From the NCBI GenBank assembly GCA_020054495.1, contig JAHWGK010000021.1:1-46163 (forward strand): 46,163 bases of DNA, given 5' to 3'. The first letter of the stretch is position 1, and every line of letters starts with the position of its first letter. The stretch is from Thermoplasmata archaeon. GTDB lineage: Archaea > Thermoplasmatota > E2 > DHVEG-1. Shown in pieces: positions 21,785 through 31,057 of the stretch. Made by a program: the position numbers and the translations under genes. The notes below the pieces were generated by a model that did not search any database, was not told the DNA's origin, and was given only the letters and a program-made list of their open reading frames with translations.

Positions 21785-22477
21785 TTAAGCGGCTTTACCT
21801 AGTTTTTTTAGATGATGCGAAAAATTACTAACAGCTTGAATACCAATGTCTGTTGGATAATAAACTGGATATGCAGAGTTACTTGTGTCGCCATCAATTA
21901 GCTCTGCCAGATACATTTTTTTTATATGCCATTTTACAGTATGATGGTTAAGATCTAGAGCATTAGCAATTTCAAGTAGATGTTTTCCAGGGTTGCCTTG
22001 TAGATAAAGCATGATATCTCGGGCATTTTTATTTCTAAGAACCGCCTCTGCAATTGCCTCTCTTCTTGCATCTACGCCACCCTCGACTAGGTAATAAACC
22101 CTCTTGCCGCCAATAGTTCTACTTCTTACAAGATTTGTTTGTTCAAGTTTACGTAAATGCCATGCTGCGTTACTAGGTTTTAAATCAAGTTCTCTAGCAA
22201 TCTCTCTAAGATGAGAACCAGGACGTTCATCAATATAGTTATAAAGACTTTTTCTGACTTCTGTATTCAAAACATTTTCAGGTGTAACATATTTTATGCC
22301 CCCCAAAGTGAAAAAAGTGATAATAGTTGCAATAGCTGCTACAATAACTGCAATTGATAAACCAATGGTATCAATAGAAGGTTTGATACTATCTGCTGCA
22401 ATAGCAGTTTCAGCTATGAAAAATGAAAATAACAAAAATACAGGTGAGCCTATTAACAACTTCTTAATGATATGCAT
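21785..22477 (-). CDS. membrane-anchored double winged-helix regulator
   Basis: 230 residues from ATG 22477. A signal-like hydrophobic segment (about 6-26) and a transmembrane helix (about 39-60) precede two winged-helix domains. The first contains RPGSHLREIARELDLKPSNAAWHLRKLE, read here as its recognition helix region; the second contains NPGKHLLEIANALDLNHHTVKWHIKKM. The pattern is that of archaeal ArsR/MarR-like membrane-tethered regulators, with the DNA-binding part in the cytosol. Targets are unknown. Earlier in-frame starts (ATG 22489, TTG 22495) are possible, and a GGAG abuts the first ATG. A palindrome lies just upstream. Confidence 0.85.
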   Translation of the reverse strand: MHIIKKLLIGSPVFLLFSFFIAETAIAADSIKPSIDTIGLSIAVIVAAIATIITFFTLGGIKYVTPENVLNTEVRKSLYNYIDERPGSHLREIARELDLKPSNAAWHLRKLEQTNLVRSRTIGGKRVYYLVEGGVDARREAIAEAVLRNKNARDIMLYLQGNPGKHLLEIANALDLNHHTVKWHIKKMYLAELIDGDTSNSAYPVYYPTDIGIQAVSNFSHHLKKLGKAA

Positions 22478-22497
22478 ATGACATCCCATCTCCAATA

Positions 22498-22517
22498 TTA
22501 CTGCATCCCAGCAGTAA
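22498..22517. promoter_or_regulatory. palindrome upstream of the winged-helix regulator
   Basis: TTACTGC and GCAGTAA, a perfect 7-bp inverted repeat with a 6-base spacer, sit about 20 bases upstream of the regulator's likely start. It is a plausible autoregulatory operator, or an RNA hairpin in a short leader. Confidence 0.4.
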
Positions 22518-22547
22518 GAAGTTTAAACGCTTAGATACTTAAAAAGT

Positions 22548-24263
22548 TTACTTATGCGCAAAAAAGCCAGTTATTTTATCGTCAATGTTTTCAATTCTTA
22601 CAAATCCAAATCGTTCAAACTGTACAATTTCATCTGTTTTTAATTTTAAAACAGCTTCTTCAGCAAATCCATCCGCTCTTTCAAGGCTATCAGCATTATA
22701 CTTTTCGTCAATGTAGATAAAATGAGGAATAAAAACACTCATTTCAACAAATTTATCAGTTGTCCATTGAATTTTTGCTGAACCCGGTATTAAATTCTCA
22801 TCAGCATATTCAGTTAATACATCTTTGTTTTTTTCTTTAATCTTAACGTTATAAAGACCCTTTAATCTAAAAATGTCTCCAACTTTTAGTTCTTTCATAT
22901 CAGAATTTTGTACAAAGAAAGTTTTACCTGTTTTAACAGTTCTACTCCCAAGAGTTTTATTAATTGGATGGAAATTGATTTCTTTAATTTTTTCTGGAGC
23001 ATTTTCAACAATAAGTTTCACAGGGTCTTTAACAAAGAAATACCGTTTAGCAATTGGATCAATTATTTTTCGATTGGCTGCCGCTACAAGACTAAAGGTC
23101 ACAGAGGATTCTACTTTAGAGATACCTTGTTCTAATACAAATTGTTTAATTGCTTCGGGTAAAATGCCGCGTTTTTTTAATCCTCTTAAGGTTGGTAATC
23201 TTATATCATCATATCCGGATACACTTCCATTTTCAATTAATGGTTTGATTTTACGCTTTGAAACTGGCATGCCTTCAATTGATAGGCGAGCAAATTCTAT
23301 TAAATGAGGTTTTCTGAGTTTTAAAAGATCAAGAAGTTTAAAATAGCATTCATCGCGAAGCTCATATTCCTTCGTTCTAAAAGGATGCGTCACACCACTA
23401 ATGCTATCCTCAACAGCACCTGCAAAATCATAGGTAGGCCATACTCTATATTTATCACCATGTAAAGGGTGTGGTTTGTCAATAATTCTAAAAAGAGTTG
23501 GGTCACGCATTGCTGTATTATCGCAAGTTATATCTCCTCTTAATCTTAGAATGGAACCTTCAACTGAGGAATTAAGCATATCTTTCCAAAGATCCATGCT
23601 GTCCCCACATGTATTACCGCAACAATTACATTCTTTACCATGAAAACGACCATGTTTTATCTCTTCAGTTGAACAAACACAAATATAAGCATCATCTTGC
23701 TTTATCAACTGTTCGGCAAGTCTATAATGCTCCTCAAGATGATCTGAGGTGTTAAACTCTTCATCCCATTCAATTTTAAGCCATCTTAAATCTTCCTTTT
23801 GAGCTTCATAAAACTCAATCTGTGCATTCTCAGGATTTGTATCATCAAAGCGTAGGATAAACTTTCCATCATAAATCCTTGCATATTCATGGTCAACAAT
23901 TGCTGCCTTAGCATGACCAATATGAAGATATCCATTGGGCTCAGGTGGGAAACGGGTAACAACCTTTCCTTTCTCTGCATTTAGAAGTTTCGGAAGTGTG
24001 AAATCTCTTTCTTTCTTTTCCTTCTTAAGTAATTCTGGAGCGAGTTTTTCTAACTCTGCAATCTGTTTGTTTAATGGAATTTTGTTGACCTTAACAATAA
24101 CAGAATTAACAATTGGAATTATCTCTTTTGGAGAAAAACCCTCTTTTTGCAAGGCAGCAATAACTTTTCCAACAACAGCTTTAGAATTTGCTTTTCCTTT
24201 AAACCATATAGCATTTTGAAGAGCATATATTCTGGCAGTTTTCTGTATTTTATCTGTTGACAT
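22548..24263 (-). CDS. gltX: glutamyl-tRNA synthetase, archaeal type
   Basis: 571 residues, class I synthetase charging tRNA-Glu (non-discriminating in archaea that use the GatDE/GatCAB amidotransferase route to Gln-tRNA). An N-terminal helical archaeal/eukaryotic-type extension (1-95) precedes the catalytic domain, with PPEPNGYLHIGHAKA (HIGH at 114-117) and the KMSKS equivalent VSKRK. The C-terminal beta-barrel domains are of the GlnRS/archaeal GluRS kind. An unusual cysteine cluster (C195, C197, C212, C214, C215, C219) probably binds zinc. It is last in the isoprenoid operon, starting 6 bases after the GGPP synthase stop. Confidence 0.96.
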   Translation of the reverse strand: MSTDKIQKTARIYALQNAIWFKGKANSKAVVGKVIAALQKEGFSPKEIIPIVNSVIVKVNKIPLNKQIAELEKLAPELLKKEKKERDFTLPKLLNAEKGKVVTRFPPEPNGYLHIGHAKAAIVDHEYARIYDGKFILRFDDTNPENAQIEFYEAQKEDLRWLKIEWDEEFNTSDHLEEHYRLAEQLIKQDDAYICVCSTEEIKHGRFHGKECNCCGNTCGDSMDLWKDMLNSSVEGSILRLRGDITCDNTAMRDPTLFRIIDKPHPLHGDKYRVWPTYDFAGAVEDSISGVTHPFRTKEYELRDECYFKLLDLLKLRKPHLIEFARLSIEGMPVSKRKIKPLIENGSVSGYDDIRLPTLRGLKKRGILPEAIKQFVLEQGISKVESSVTFSLVAAANRKIIDPIAKRYFFVKDPVKLIVENAPEKIKEINFHPINKTLGSRTVKTGKTFFVQNSDMKELKVGDIFRLKGLYNVKIKEKNKDVLTEYADENLIPGSAKIQWTTDKFVEMSVFIPHFIYIDEKYNADSLERADGFAEEAVLKLKTDEIVQFERFGFVRIENIDDKITGFFAHK

Positions 24264-24269
24264 AATACA

Positions 24270-25253
24270 TTACTTCTCTCTTCTAATTGAGTATTCTGCT
24301 AGTTCGAGAAGAATCTGTTTTGCATCTGAATTTGGTAGTATTTCAAGTGATTTCTTTGCCTTTTCGCAATACCCCATAGCAGTATTTTTTGCATATTCAA
24401 CTGATTTAAGATTATTAAATAAATTATAAACTTGTTTAACTTCCTCTTCTGATGCGTTTTTATTTCCAAATAATTTTTCTAATAGTTTTTTATCATCTCC
24501 AGAGGCATTATTCAGGCAGTGAACTGCAATAAGTGTTTTTTTACCATTTCTAATATCATTTCCAATATCTTTTCCAAGCGTCTTTTCATCGCTACTCATA
24601 TCTAGATAGTCATCATGTATCTGAAAACCTAGTCCAAGAGATTTGCCATACTCATTAAGAGCATTTGATTGTTCGCTTGTTCCGCCTCCCAAAATTGCAC
24701 CTGCCTCTGCAGCATACATAAAAAGAACTGCTGTTTTTTTAAGTATCATCCCCAGGTATTCATCCTCGGTAACATTCTGCCTTTTTTCAAAATCCATGTC
24801 TAATTGTTGACCTTCACTTATCTCCCGAACACTATCGATAAGACCAAATTCTACATTTTTAAAAATTGACAGATCTCCTTGAATATCATGCATAGCTTCA
24901 AATGCTTTAATAAATAAAAGATCACCTGCTATAATTGCAGTTGGTTCACCAAATTTTATATGAACAGAGGGGATTTTTCGCCTCAACTTGGATTTATCCA
25001 TTATGTCATCATGAACAAGAGTAAAATTATGAATTAATTCTATGGCAATTGCAAGTGGCATAACCTCTTGTATATTTCTGGATACAGTTTCACAAGAAAC
25101 CATAGCTAAACATGGTCGAAGTCTCTTACCACCCGCAAGAGGAAGATGTCTAACAGCATCATAAAGAGTTTCTGGTTCTCCATGATTTAGGAATTTTTCA
25201 AGTGATTGATTAAAAAAATCTGCTCTCTTCTTCAATTCTTGTTTCAGATCCAT
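24270..25253 (-). CDS. idsA: geranylgeranyl diphosphate synthase (polyprenyl synthetase)
   Basis: 327 residues, short-chain trans-prenyltransferase condensing IPP with allylic diphosphates, the source of the isoprenoid chains of archaeal lipids. Both aspartate motifs are present: DDIMD at 82-86 and DDYLD at 214-218, plus GGKRLRP at 41-47. Phe77, five residues before the first motif, is the residue that limits product length to C20 in archaeal GGPP synthases, so GGPP is the expected product. The start overlaps the end of fni by 10 bases, indicating translational coupling. Confidence 0.95.
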   Translation of the reverse strand: MDLKQELKKRADFFNQSLEKFLNHGEPETLYDAVRHLPLAGGKRLRPCLAMVSCETVSRNIQEVMPLAIAIELIHNFTLVHDDIMDKSKLRRKIPSVHIKFGEPTAIIAGDLLFIKAFEAMHDIQGDLSIFKNVEFGLIDSVREISEGQQLDMDFEKRQNVTEDEYLGMILKKTAVLFMYAAEAGAILGGGTSEQSNALNEYGKSLGLGFQIHDDYLDMSSDEKTLGKDIGNDIRNGKKTLIAVHCLNNASGDDKKLLEKLFGNKNASEEEVKQVYNLFNNLKSVEYAKNTAMGYCEKAKKSLEILPNSDAKQILLELAEYSIRREK

Positions 25254-26284
25254 AAATCCACACCAATGTCAGCCATCTTTGAAACTTTATCAGCTCCCAC
25301 TAAAAACATGGCAGCTCTTATCTCTTTAATAATAGCATCAACCACAGAAATTGTAGCCTCTTTGCTATCAGTTGCTGGTTTAAGAAGAGCATGTGCTATG
25401 CCTGCGCAGCTTGCTCCAAGAGCTAGTGCTTTTGCTGAATCAAGGCCATTTCTAATGCCACCAGTTGCAATTATTGGCAGTTTCCAATTAGTTGCATCTC
25501 CAGCCTCAAGGATAGATGTTGGCGTTGGAATGCCCCAGTTCCAAAAAGTTTTACCGCCTCGCTCATGAAGTTTATCATCTCTTATCTCAGCACGATAATG
25601 TTCTATCGCAGCAAAGGATGTCCCACCAGCACCACCTACGTCAATTCCTGAAATCTTTGTTTTAGAAAGTCTTTCGGCAACATTATAAGATATACCTGCA
25701 CCAGATTCCTTAACAACAACAGGGGTCCCTAAATCCTCTGCTAATTTTTTTATTGCATCAAAACATCCCTTTGCATTTGATTCTCCTTCAAATTGCACAG
25801 CTTCTTGTAAAAAGTTAAGACAGATGACAAAAACATGACCATCTATCATATCAATCATTTTTTGTGCATTTTCAAGGGTTTTTTTATGTCCCCATAGAAC
25901 AATCTGAGATGCGCCAATATTTGCAAATCGCAAAGGAATATCATAATCTCTTATGATACTATATGTATCTTTTAATTCAAGTTTTTCAAGGGCTGCTCTC
26001 TGAGACCCCACACCCATACCTATCTGATATTTCTCAGCAGCGATAGCAAGATTTTCATTTATTTTCTTTGCTTTATCATAACCACCAGTCATGCCAGCAA
26101 TGATTAATGGAGCCCCTAATTTTTTTCCAAAAAGTTTTGTAGAAAAATCAATTTCATTTTTATTTATCTCAGGAAGTGCATTATGTATCAGTTTAACATC
26201 GTCCCAATAGTTATGATCCGCTGCTACATCTTTTTCTAGTGAAATTCTTACGTGTTCATCTTTTCTACTTACTGTTTGACTCAT
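25244..26284 (-). CDS. fni: isopentenyl-diphosphate delta-isomerase, type 2 (FMN)
   Basis: 346 residues, FMN- and NAD(P)H-dependent isomerase interconverting IPP and DMAPP. It is a TIM barrel with the family segments RKDEHVRISLEKDV at the N-terminus, IAGMTGGYDKAKKINENLA, GVGSQRAAL, VKESGAGIS, and the phosphate/FMN site DVGGAGGTSFAAIEHYR and ATGGIRNGLDSAKAL. It overlaps IPK by 4 bases (ATGA) and the GGPP synthase start by 10, so it is the middle of a coupled operon. Confidence 0.97.
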   Translation of the reverse strand: MSQTVSRKDEHVRISLEKDVAADHNYWDDVKLIHNALPEINKNEIDFSTKLFGKKLGAPLIIAGMTGGYDKAKKINENLAIAAEKYQIGMGVGSQRAALEKLELKDTYSIIRDYDIPLRFANIGASQIVLWGHKKTLENAQKMIDMIDGHVFVICLNFLQEAVQFEGESNAKGCFDAIKKLAEDLGTPVVVKESGAGISYNVAERLSKTKISGIDVGGAGGTSFAAIEHYRAEIRDDKLHERGGKTFWNWGIPTPTSILEAGDATNWKLPIIATGGIRNGLDSAKALALGASCAGIAHALLKPATDSKEATISVVDAIIKEIRAAMFLVGADKVSKMADIGVDLWI

Positions 26285-27063
26285 TTTTTATCCCCATAAA
26301 CAATTGTACTTTTAGTATCCTCTCCAACAAGTACCTTGTATAATCTATCTGGTTTATTACCATTTAGGAGAATTGTATCAATGCCAAGTTTTGATATATT
26401 CTTTATTGTTTCAATCTTTCCACTCATGCCTCCAGTAACATCAGCATGTACATCTGCTAACGTTTTAAGTCGTTCCAGTTCATCAATCGTTGTTGAATCT
26501 ATTAATTTTACATTTTTATCTATCTTTGGGTTTGAAGTATAAATACCATCCTCGTCTAATGCAAATATTACTTTTTCAGGTTTAAAATAGTTTGCAAGTG
26601 CCATTGCAAGGAGATCCCCCGAGCAAATTGAAAAGCTAAGTTTTTTATCTAATACAACATCTCCAAAGGTAACAGGTGTAAACTGCTTTTTCAAATATTC
26701 CTCAAAAACATTATAATCCATAGATACAAGTTTATGATCATCAAGTTTCACTGCTGAATGTGGAGAAATTGAAACAGCAGGGATACCATTGTTTTGTAAA
26801 GATTTAAGCACCATTGAATTTAATCTTTGAACCATTTCATGAGTAACTGAAAAACCATGAATTTGTTCATCTCTACTGAATCCCTCATTTAATCTATATT
26901 TTTTTGCATGGATATGACCAAATGAACCTGCGCCATGAATTAGAATAATTTGTTTGTTTGCTTTTTTTATTTCTTTGGATAAGTTATCCATTACTTTTTT
27001 TCTGAATGATCCTTCTTTTGTTTTATCAGTAATAACACTTCCGCCAAGTTTTAAGATAATCAT
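26281..27063 (-). CDS. isopentenyl phosphate kinase
   Basis: 260 residues of the amino-acid-kinase fold. It phosphorylates isopentenyl phosphate to IPP, the last step of the archaeal mevalonate pathway variants. KLGGSVITDK at the N-terminus, the phosphate-binding IHGAGSFGHIHAKKY with the conserved histidine, and DVTGGMSGKIE near the C-terminus fit IPK. It is the first gene of the operon IPK-fni-GGPP synthase-gltX; the promoter is not obvious, with TTTTTAGAGTATAG about 25-40 bases upstream the best candidate. Confidence 0.93.
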   Translation of the reverse strand: MIILKLGGSVITDKTKEGSFRKKVMDNLSKEIKKANKQIILIHGAGSFGHIHAKKYRLNEGFSRDEQIHGFSVTHEMVQRLNSMVLKSLQNNGIPAVSISPHSAVKLDDHKLVSMDYNVFEEYLKKQFTPVTFGDVVLDKKLSFSICSGDLLAMALANYFKPEKVIFALDEDGIYTSNPKIDKNVKLIDSTTIDELERLKTLADVHADVTGGMSGKIETIKNISKLGIDTILLNGNKPDRLYKVLVGEDTKSTIVYGDKK

Positions 27064-27115
27064 AAGCTACTAAATCAACTATACTCTAAAAAGGATTTTC
27101 ATTGGGTTTAAATTT

Positions 27116-27370
27116 TTATTTTTTTACAGTCATCATCGTTTTCTCTTTATTTTGCTCGTGGATTAACCAAATAGCGATAGGCATACCATTATTAGAAGAT
27201 TGCATTATTGTCTTTGATAATTTGGATAACTCTTCTTTTGAATGTTTGTCATTACAGTTCTCACATACAAAATGTTCATCTTTAAAAACTAACCCAAGTG
27301 GATGGTCATCAAGTAACATCTTTCTGCTACATATCATACAGGTTTTTTCTGTTATTTTAAACACCACCAT
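27116..27370 (-). CDS. small putative zinc-binding protein
   Basis: 84 residues from ATG 27370; an in-frame TTG just before it is less likely. Two CxxC pairs (CMIC near residue 11, CENC near 37) should bind one zinc. The rest is a short charged helix and a C-terminal strand (MPIAIWLIHEQ). I do not recognise a named family with confidence. It lies alone upstream of the isoprenoid operon on the same strand. Confidence 0.65.
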   Translation of the reverse strand: MVVFKITEKTCMICSRKMLLDDHPLGLVFKDEHFVCENCNDKHSKEELSKLSKTIMQSSNNGMPIAIWLIHEQNKEKTMMTVKK

Positions 27371-27507
27371 CAAATTAAATTCGTAGTTATTTTATATCTC
27401 TGATTAGGTTATAAATTAAACGCTTGAGAGTAAAAAAATAAATTTGTGAATTAAACGAAATATTTTATAAAAGACATATCATTACGCTGAATGGTGGAAG
27501 TAAAAGG

Positions 27508-29217
27508 ATGGAGAGAGAATCTAATGCTTACAATGTAGAGTCAAAAAGCATTGTTGGTCTAGGGGGAAAACCAAAGATTGCTTATTTTTCAATGGAAATA
27601 GGCATAGATGAAAATATACCAACATATAGTGGCGGTCTCGGAATCCTTGCAGGGGATACAATAAAATCATGTGCTGATCTCAATGTACCCATAGTTGGTG
27701 TTACTCTTCTATCTGAAAATGGATACTTCTATCAAAAAATAGATGAAAATGGGAACCAAATTGAACTTCCTATGCAATTTGCTGTTTCAAATTTTCTTAA
27801 ACTTCTTCCGACGACGACTAGTGTAAAAATTGAAGATAGAGAAATAAAAATACGTGCATGGTACTATCAATATAAAGGTGTTGGCGGCTACATTATACCT
27901 GTTTTTTTCCTTGATTCAAATATTGAAGGAAATGCTGATTGGGATAGAAATCTTACAAAGCATCTTTATGGAGGTGATAATAAGTATCGCCTTGCCCAGG
28001 AAATAATCCTTGGCATAGGCGGAGTTAGAATGTTGCAGACACTGGGATATACAACAATTGACAGATATCATATGAACGAGGGGCATGCTGCTCTTGGAAC
28101 TCTTGAGCTTTACGATCAGTTAAATGATGTTGAAAAAGTTCGTCAGCAGTGTGTATTTACAACTCATACTCCTATAGCTGCAGGCCATGATCAATTTGAT
28201 CTCTCTTATGCTAAACCAATGCTAGGAAATATGTTTCCTGATTTTATTCTTGATGATGTTACTTTTGAAAATAAGTTAAATATGACAAAACTCGCACTAT
28301 TTTTTAGTCACTATGTAAATGGGGTCGCAAAAAAGCATGGAGAGGTATCAAGAATGATGTTTCCAGGTTATTCCATAGAATCTATTACCAATGGAGTTCA
28401 TTCGCCAACATGGGTTTCTGAACCGTTTCAAAGACTATTTGATAAACATATGCCTGGATGGCGATCTGATCCATACATTCTTAGAGCTACATTTAGTATA
28501 GAGAAAAACGCGATATGGAATGCTCACATGGAGGCAAAAAGAGAGTTGATAAATTTCGTTAACAAACGATATAACATTGGTATGAATTATGATGATTTTA
28601 CAATAGGTTTTGCTCGTAGACAAACTGCTTATAAAAGACCAGAGCTCTTAATATCTGATCCAGAAAGATTGAAACAGATCGCTGAAAAAGCGGGACCTAT
28701 ACAAATAATCTATGCCGGAAAAGCACATCCAAAAGATGGAACTGGAAAAGAATCAATAAGAAAGATTTTTGAAGTTATGAAAACAATTCAAGGCAAAATT
28801 AAAATTGCCTATGTTCACAACTATGATATGATGATTGGCAAGAAGATGACCGCAGGTGTAGATTTATGGCTTAACACGCCTCGAAGACCAAAAGAAGCCT
28901 CAGGAACATCAGGAATGAAAGCAGCGCATAACGGTGTTCCCCAGTTTGGTACTCTTGACGGCTGGTGGATTGAAGGATGCATAGAAAACATTACTGGATG
29001 GGCGATTGGTCCTGAAAAGACAGAAGACAGAGAATCCGATGATGAAATCGATAGATACGACTTATATGACAAATTAGAAAGTTGGATAATACCCAAGTAT
29101 TATAATGACCGAGATAACTGGATACGAACAATGAGGAGCTGTATTGCAATAAACGCTTCATTTTTTAATACTAATCGAATGATTCAACAATATGTTTTAA
29201 ATGCGTATTTCAGGTGA
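27508..29217 (+). CDS. alpha-glucan phosphorylase (GT35, short archaeal type)
   Basis: 569 residues. It releases glucose-1-phosphate from glycogen or maltodextrin. The N-terminal YFSMEIGIDENIPTYSGGLGILAGD and HMNEGHAALG are hallmark segments. The PLP-binding lysine is K471 in EASGTSGMKAAHNG, followed by GTLDGWWIEG. It is far shorter than the ~830-residue classical enzymes but matches the compact prokaryotic branch. GGTGGAAG precedes the ATG by about 8 bases. It is convergent with the debranching enzyme gene, overlapping it by 21 bases; the two act on the same polymer. Confidence 0.95.
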   Translation: MERESNAYNVESKSIVGLGGKPKIAYFSMEIGIDENIPTYSGGLGILAGDTIKSCADLNVPIVGVTLLSENGYFYQKIDENGNQIELPMQFAVSNFLKLLPTTTSVKIEDREIKIRAWYYQYKGVGGYIIPVFFLDSNIEGNADWDRNLTKHLYGGDNKYRLAQEIILGIGGVRMLQTLGYTTIDRYHMNEGHAALGTLELYDQLNDVEKVRQQCVFTTHTPIAAGHDQFDLSYAKPMLGNMFPDFILDDVTFENKLNMTKLALFFSHYVNGVAKKHGEVSRMMFPGYSIESITNGVHSPTWVSEPFQRLFDKHMPGWRSDPYILRATFSIEKNAIWNAHMEAKRELINFVNKRYNIGMNYDDFTIGFARRQTAYKRPELLISDPERLKQIAEKAGPIQIIYAGKAHPKDGTGKESIRKIFEVMKTIQGKIKIAYVHNYDMMIGKKMTAGVDLWLNTPRRPKEASGTSGMKAAHNGVPQFGTLDGWWIEGCIENITGWAIGPEKTEDRESDDEIDRYDLYDKLESWIIPKYYNDRDNWIRTMRSCIAINASFFNTNRMIQQYVLNAYFR

Positions 29218-31050
29218 TGTGAAAATATTTTCATATTCCGGAGATATAGCTTCTATGTCCTCAACCCATGTACGAAGTATTTCTGCCACACTCCAGGCTT
29301 GAGAGATGCATCCTCTAGGAGCATATATTGGATCACCATCAAATATTTCATATATAGACCCGTCCCATTGCTCACCGAACACATCAAGCATTGGTTTTAA
29401 AAAATAATTAAATGCATATTCTCTCTGGTTTTTTACTTTTACAAATGCCTTAATAAATGGCCCCATTAGCCAAGGCCACACTGTTCCATTATGGTAGGCA
29501 ATATCTTTGTCATGAGCCCCAAGATAAGTTCCTTTATATCTTGAATCGTCAGGAGATAGGGTTCTCAACCCAAAGATTGTTAAAAGATTATTCTGAACTT
29601 TACTAACTATTTTTTCTTGTAACTTTTTTTCTATCATGTTAAAATCAAGAGAGACAAGAAAGATTTGATTAGGCTTTAATGACAGATCTTTAGTGTCAAT
29701 AACATCATAAAAGTCGTCAAATTGATAATTAAAATTTTCTTTTACTTTTTCAGATAGCTCAATGAATCTATCATTTTTACCTAATAACTGTGCCAAATTA
29801 CTCATTATCATAAGAGCATTATACCATAACGCCTGGATTTCAACTGCTTTTCTGGATCTAGGCGTTGGGTAATTACCATCGATCTTCACATCCATCCATG
29901 TAAGCCCAGGGCCATGGCTGATGAGAAAATCCTCATCCATTTTTATGCCAAAGTCTGTTCCCTTAATATATCTATACATAATTGATTGAAGTGTTTTCCA
30001 AATTTTATCTAATATTTTTTGATCATTTGTGTATTTTAGATATTGATATACACGATCAATGTACCATAAGGACGCATCTACAGTATTGTACACTGCCTTT
30101 GAATCTCTGTCCATAAATGCATTTGGAATTAGCCCATGCTTACAATGCATGTTAAGAGTTAGAAGTATTTGTTTTGCATCATCAAATCTCTTTGTTACAA
30201 GAGTAAGTCCTGGTAATGCTATTAGTGTATCTCTCCCCCAGCCTCCAAACCAGTGGTAGCCAGCTATTACCGATTTACTGTTATCTCTTCGTACTATAAA
30301 ATTATCAGTTGATAATACAAGTTTATTACATTTAACCGGAAGATCTGCATGTATCAAAAGATCCTTTTTTCGTTTAATTTCGTTTGAGTATATTGTTGAA
30401 GGATTAATTTTGAAATCATTTTCAAGAGTTAAAATTAGATAGTAATCACATGATTTTTTGATGACTTTTTGGAATCTCCCGATATGAACGTTGTTATCCA
30501 CCCATGATTCATTTCGCTCTCGATCTTTATTATAATAAAATTCTTCCCAATAGTGCAAAGGTTGGAATTTAGCATCTTTCAGGAATATTTTCAGAGTTTT
30601 ATCGGAATTCCCTGGTTTGATTAGCACTCCATTGTTATTCATATAATGTTGAAATGAAAGATATCTTTGTCCATTTACATCGTAAAAATGTCTAGAATTT
30701 ACTAGGGGGTTATGAAAAATAGTAAAAGGTTTGCAGGTATCAATTTTGTATCTAATAACCGTAGTATTTTTTCCGTGTTCCATAAAAATTGTCTTTTTAA
30801 TTTTTACATCCTTAAATTCATAAAAGAATGATGGAAATACATCAAAACTAAACTTGTTTTTATGACTTCTTAAATCGTATTTAGCATCATCTAAATGGAT
30901 TTGATCAAAAACATTTGATACAAAAACCCATCTCTCAGTTGGTGGTTTCAAACTGGCAATAAGAAGACCATGAAACTTACGAGAATTTGTATTCTGATAT
31001 GTAAGAGAAGCATAGCCGCCAAGGCCGTTAGTAACAATCCATTCTCCCAT
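29197..31050 (-). CDS. glycogen debranching enzyme, amylo-alpha-1,6-glucosidase (GH133-type)
   Basis: 617 residues. The N-terminal archaeal/bacterial GDE domain starts EWIVTNGLGGYASLTYQN; the C-terminal (alpha/alpha)6 catalytic domain shows HWFGGWGRDTLIALPGL (about 266-282), LTWMDVKIDG and PTPRSRKAVEIQALWYNAL, then TLSPDDSRYKGTYLGAHD and YHNGTVWPWLMGPF. It removes alpha-1,6 branches so that the phosphorylase can proceed. It ends the minus-strand glycogen operon; its ATG is 7 bases after the upstream transferase stop. Confidence 0.95.
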   Translation of the reverse strand: MGEWIVTNGLGGYASLTYQNTNSRKFHGLLIASLKPPTERWVFVSNVFDQIHLDDAKYDLRSHKNKFSFDVFPSFFYEFKDVKIKKTIFMEHGKNTTVIRYKIDTCKPFTIFHNPLVNSRHFYDVNGQRYLSFQHYMNNNGVLIKPGNSDKTLKIFLKDAKFQPLHYWEEFYYNKDRERNESWVDNNVHIGRFQKVIKKSCDYYLILTLENDFKINPSTIYSNEIKRKKDLLIHADLPVKCNKLVLSTDNFIVRRDNSKSVIAGYHWFGGWGRDTLIALPGLTLVTKRFDDAKQILLTLNMHCKHGLIPNAFMDRDSKAVYNTVDASLWYIDRVYQYLKYTNDQKILDKIWKTLQSIMYRYIKGTDFGIKMDEDFLISHGPGLTWMDVKIDGNYPTPRSRKAVEIQALWYNALMIMSNLAQLLGKNDRFIELSEKVKENFNYQFDDFYDVIDTKDLSLKPNQIFLVSLDFNMIEKKLQEKIVSKVQNNLLTIFGLRTLSPDDSRYKGTYLGAHDKDIAYHNGTVWPWLMGPFIKAFVKVKNQREYAFNYFLKPMLDVFGEQWDGSIYEIFDGDPIYAPRGCISQAWSVAEILRTWVEDIEAISPEYENIFTSPEIRI

Positions 31051-31057
31051 AGGTCAT

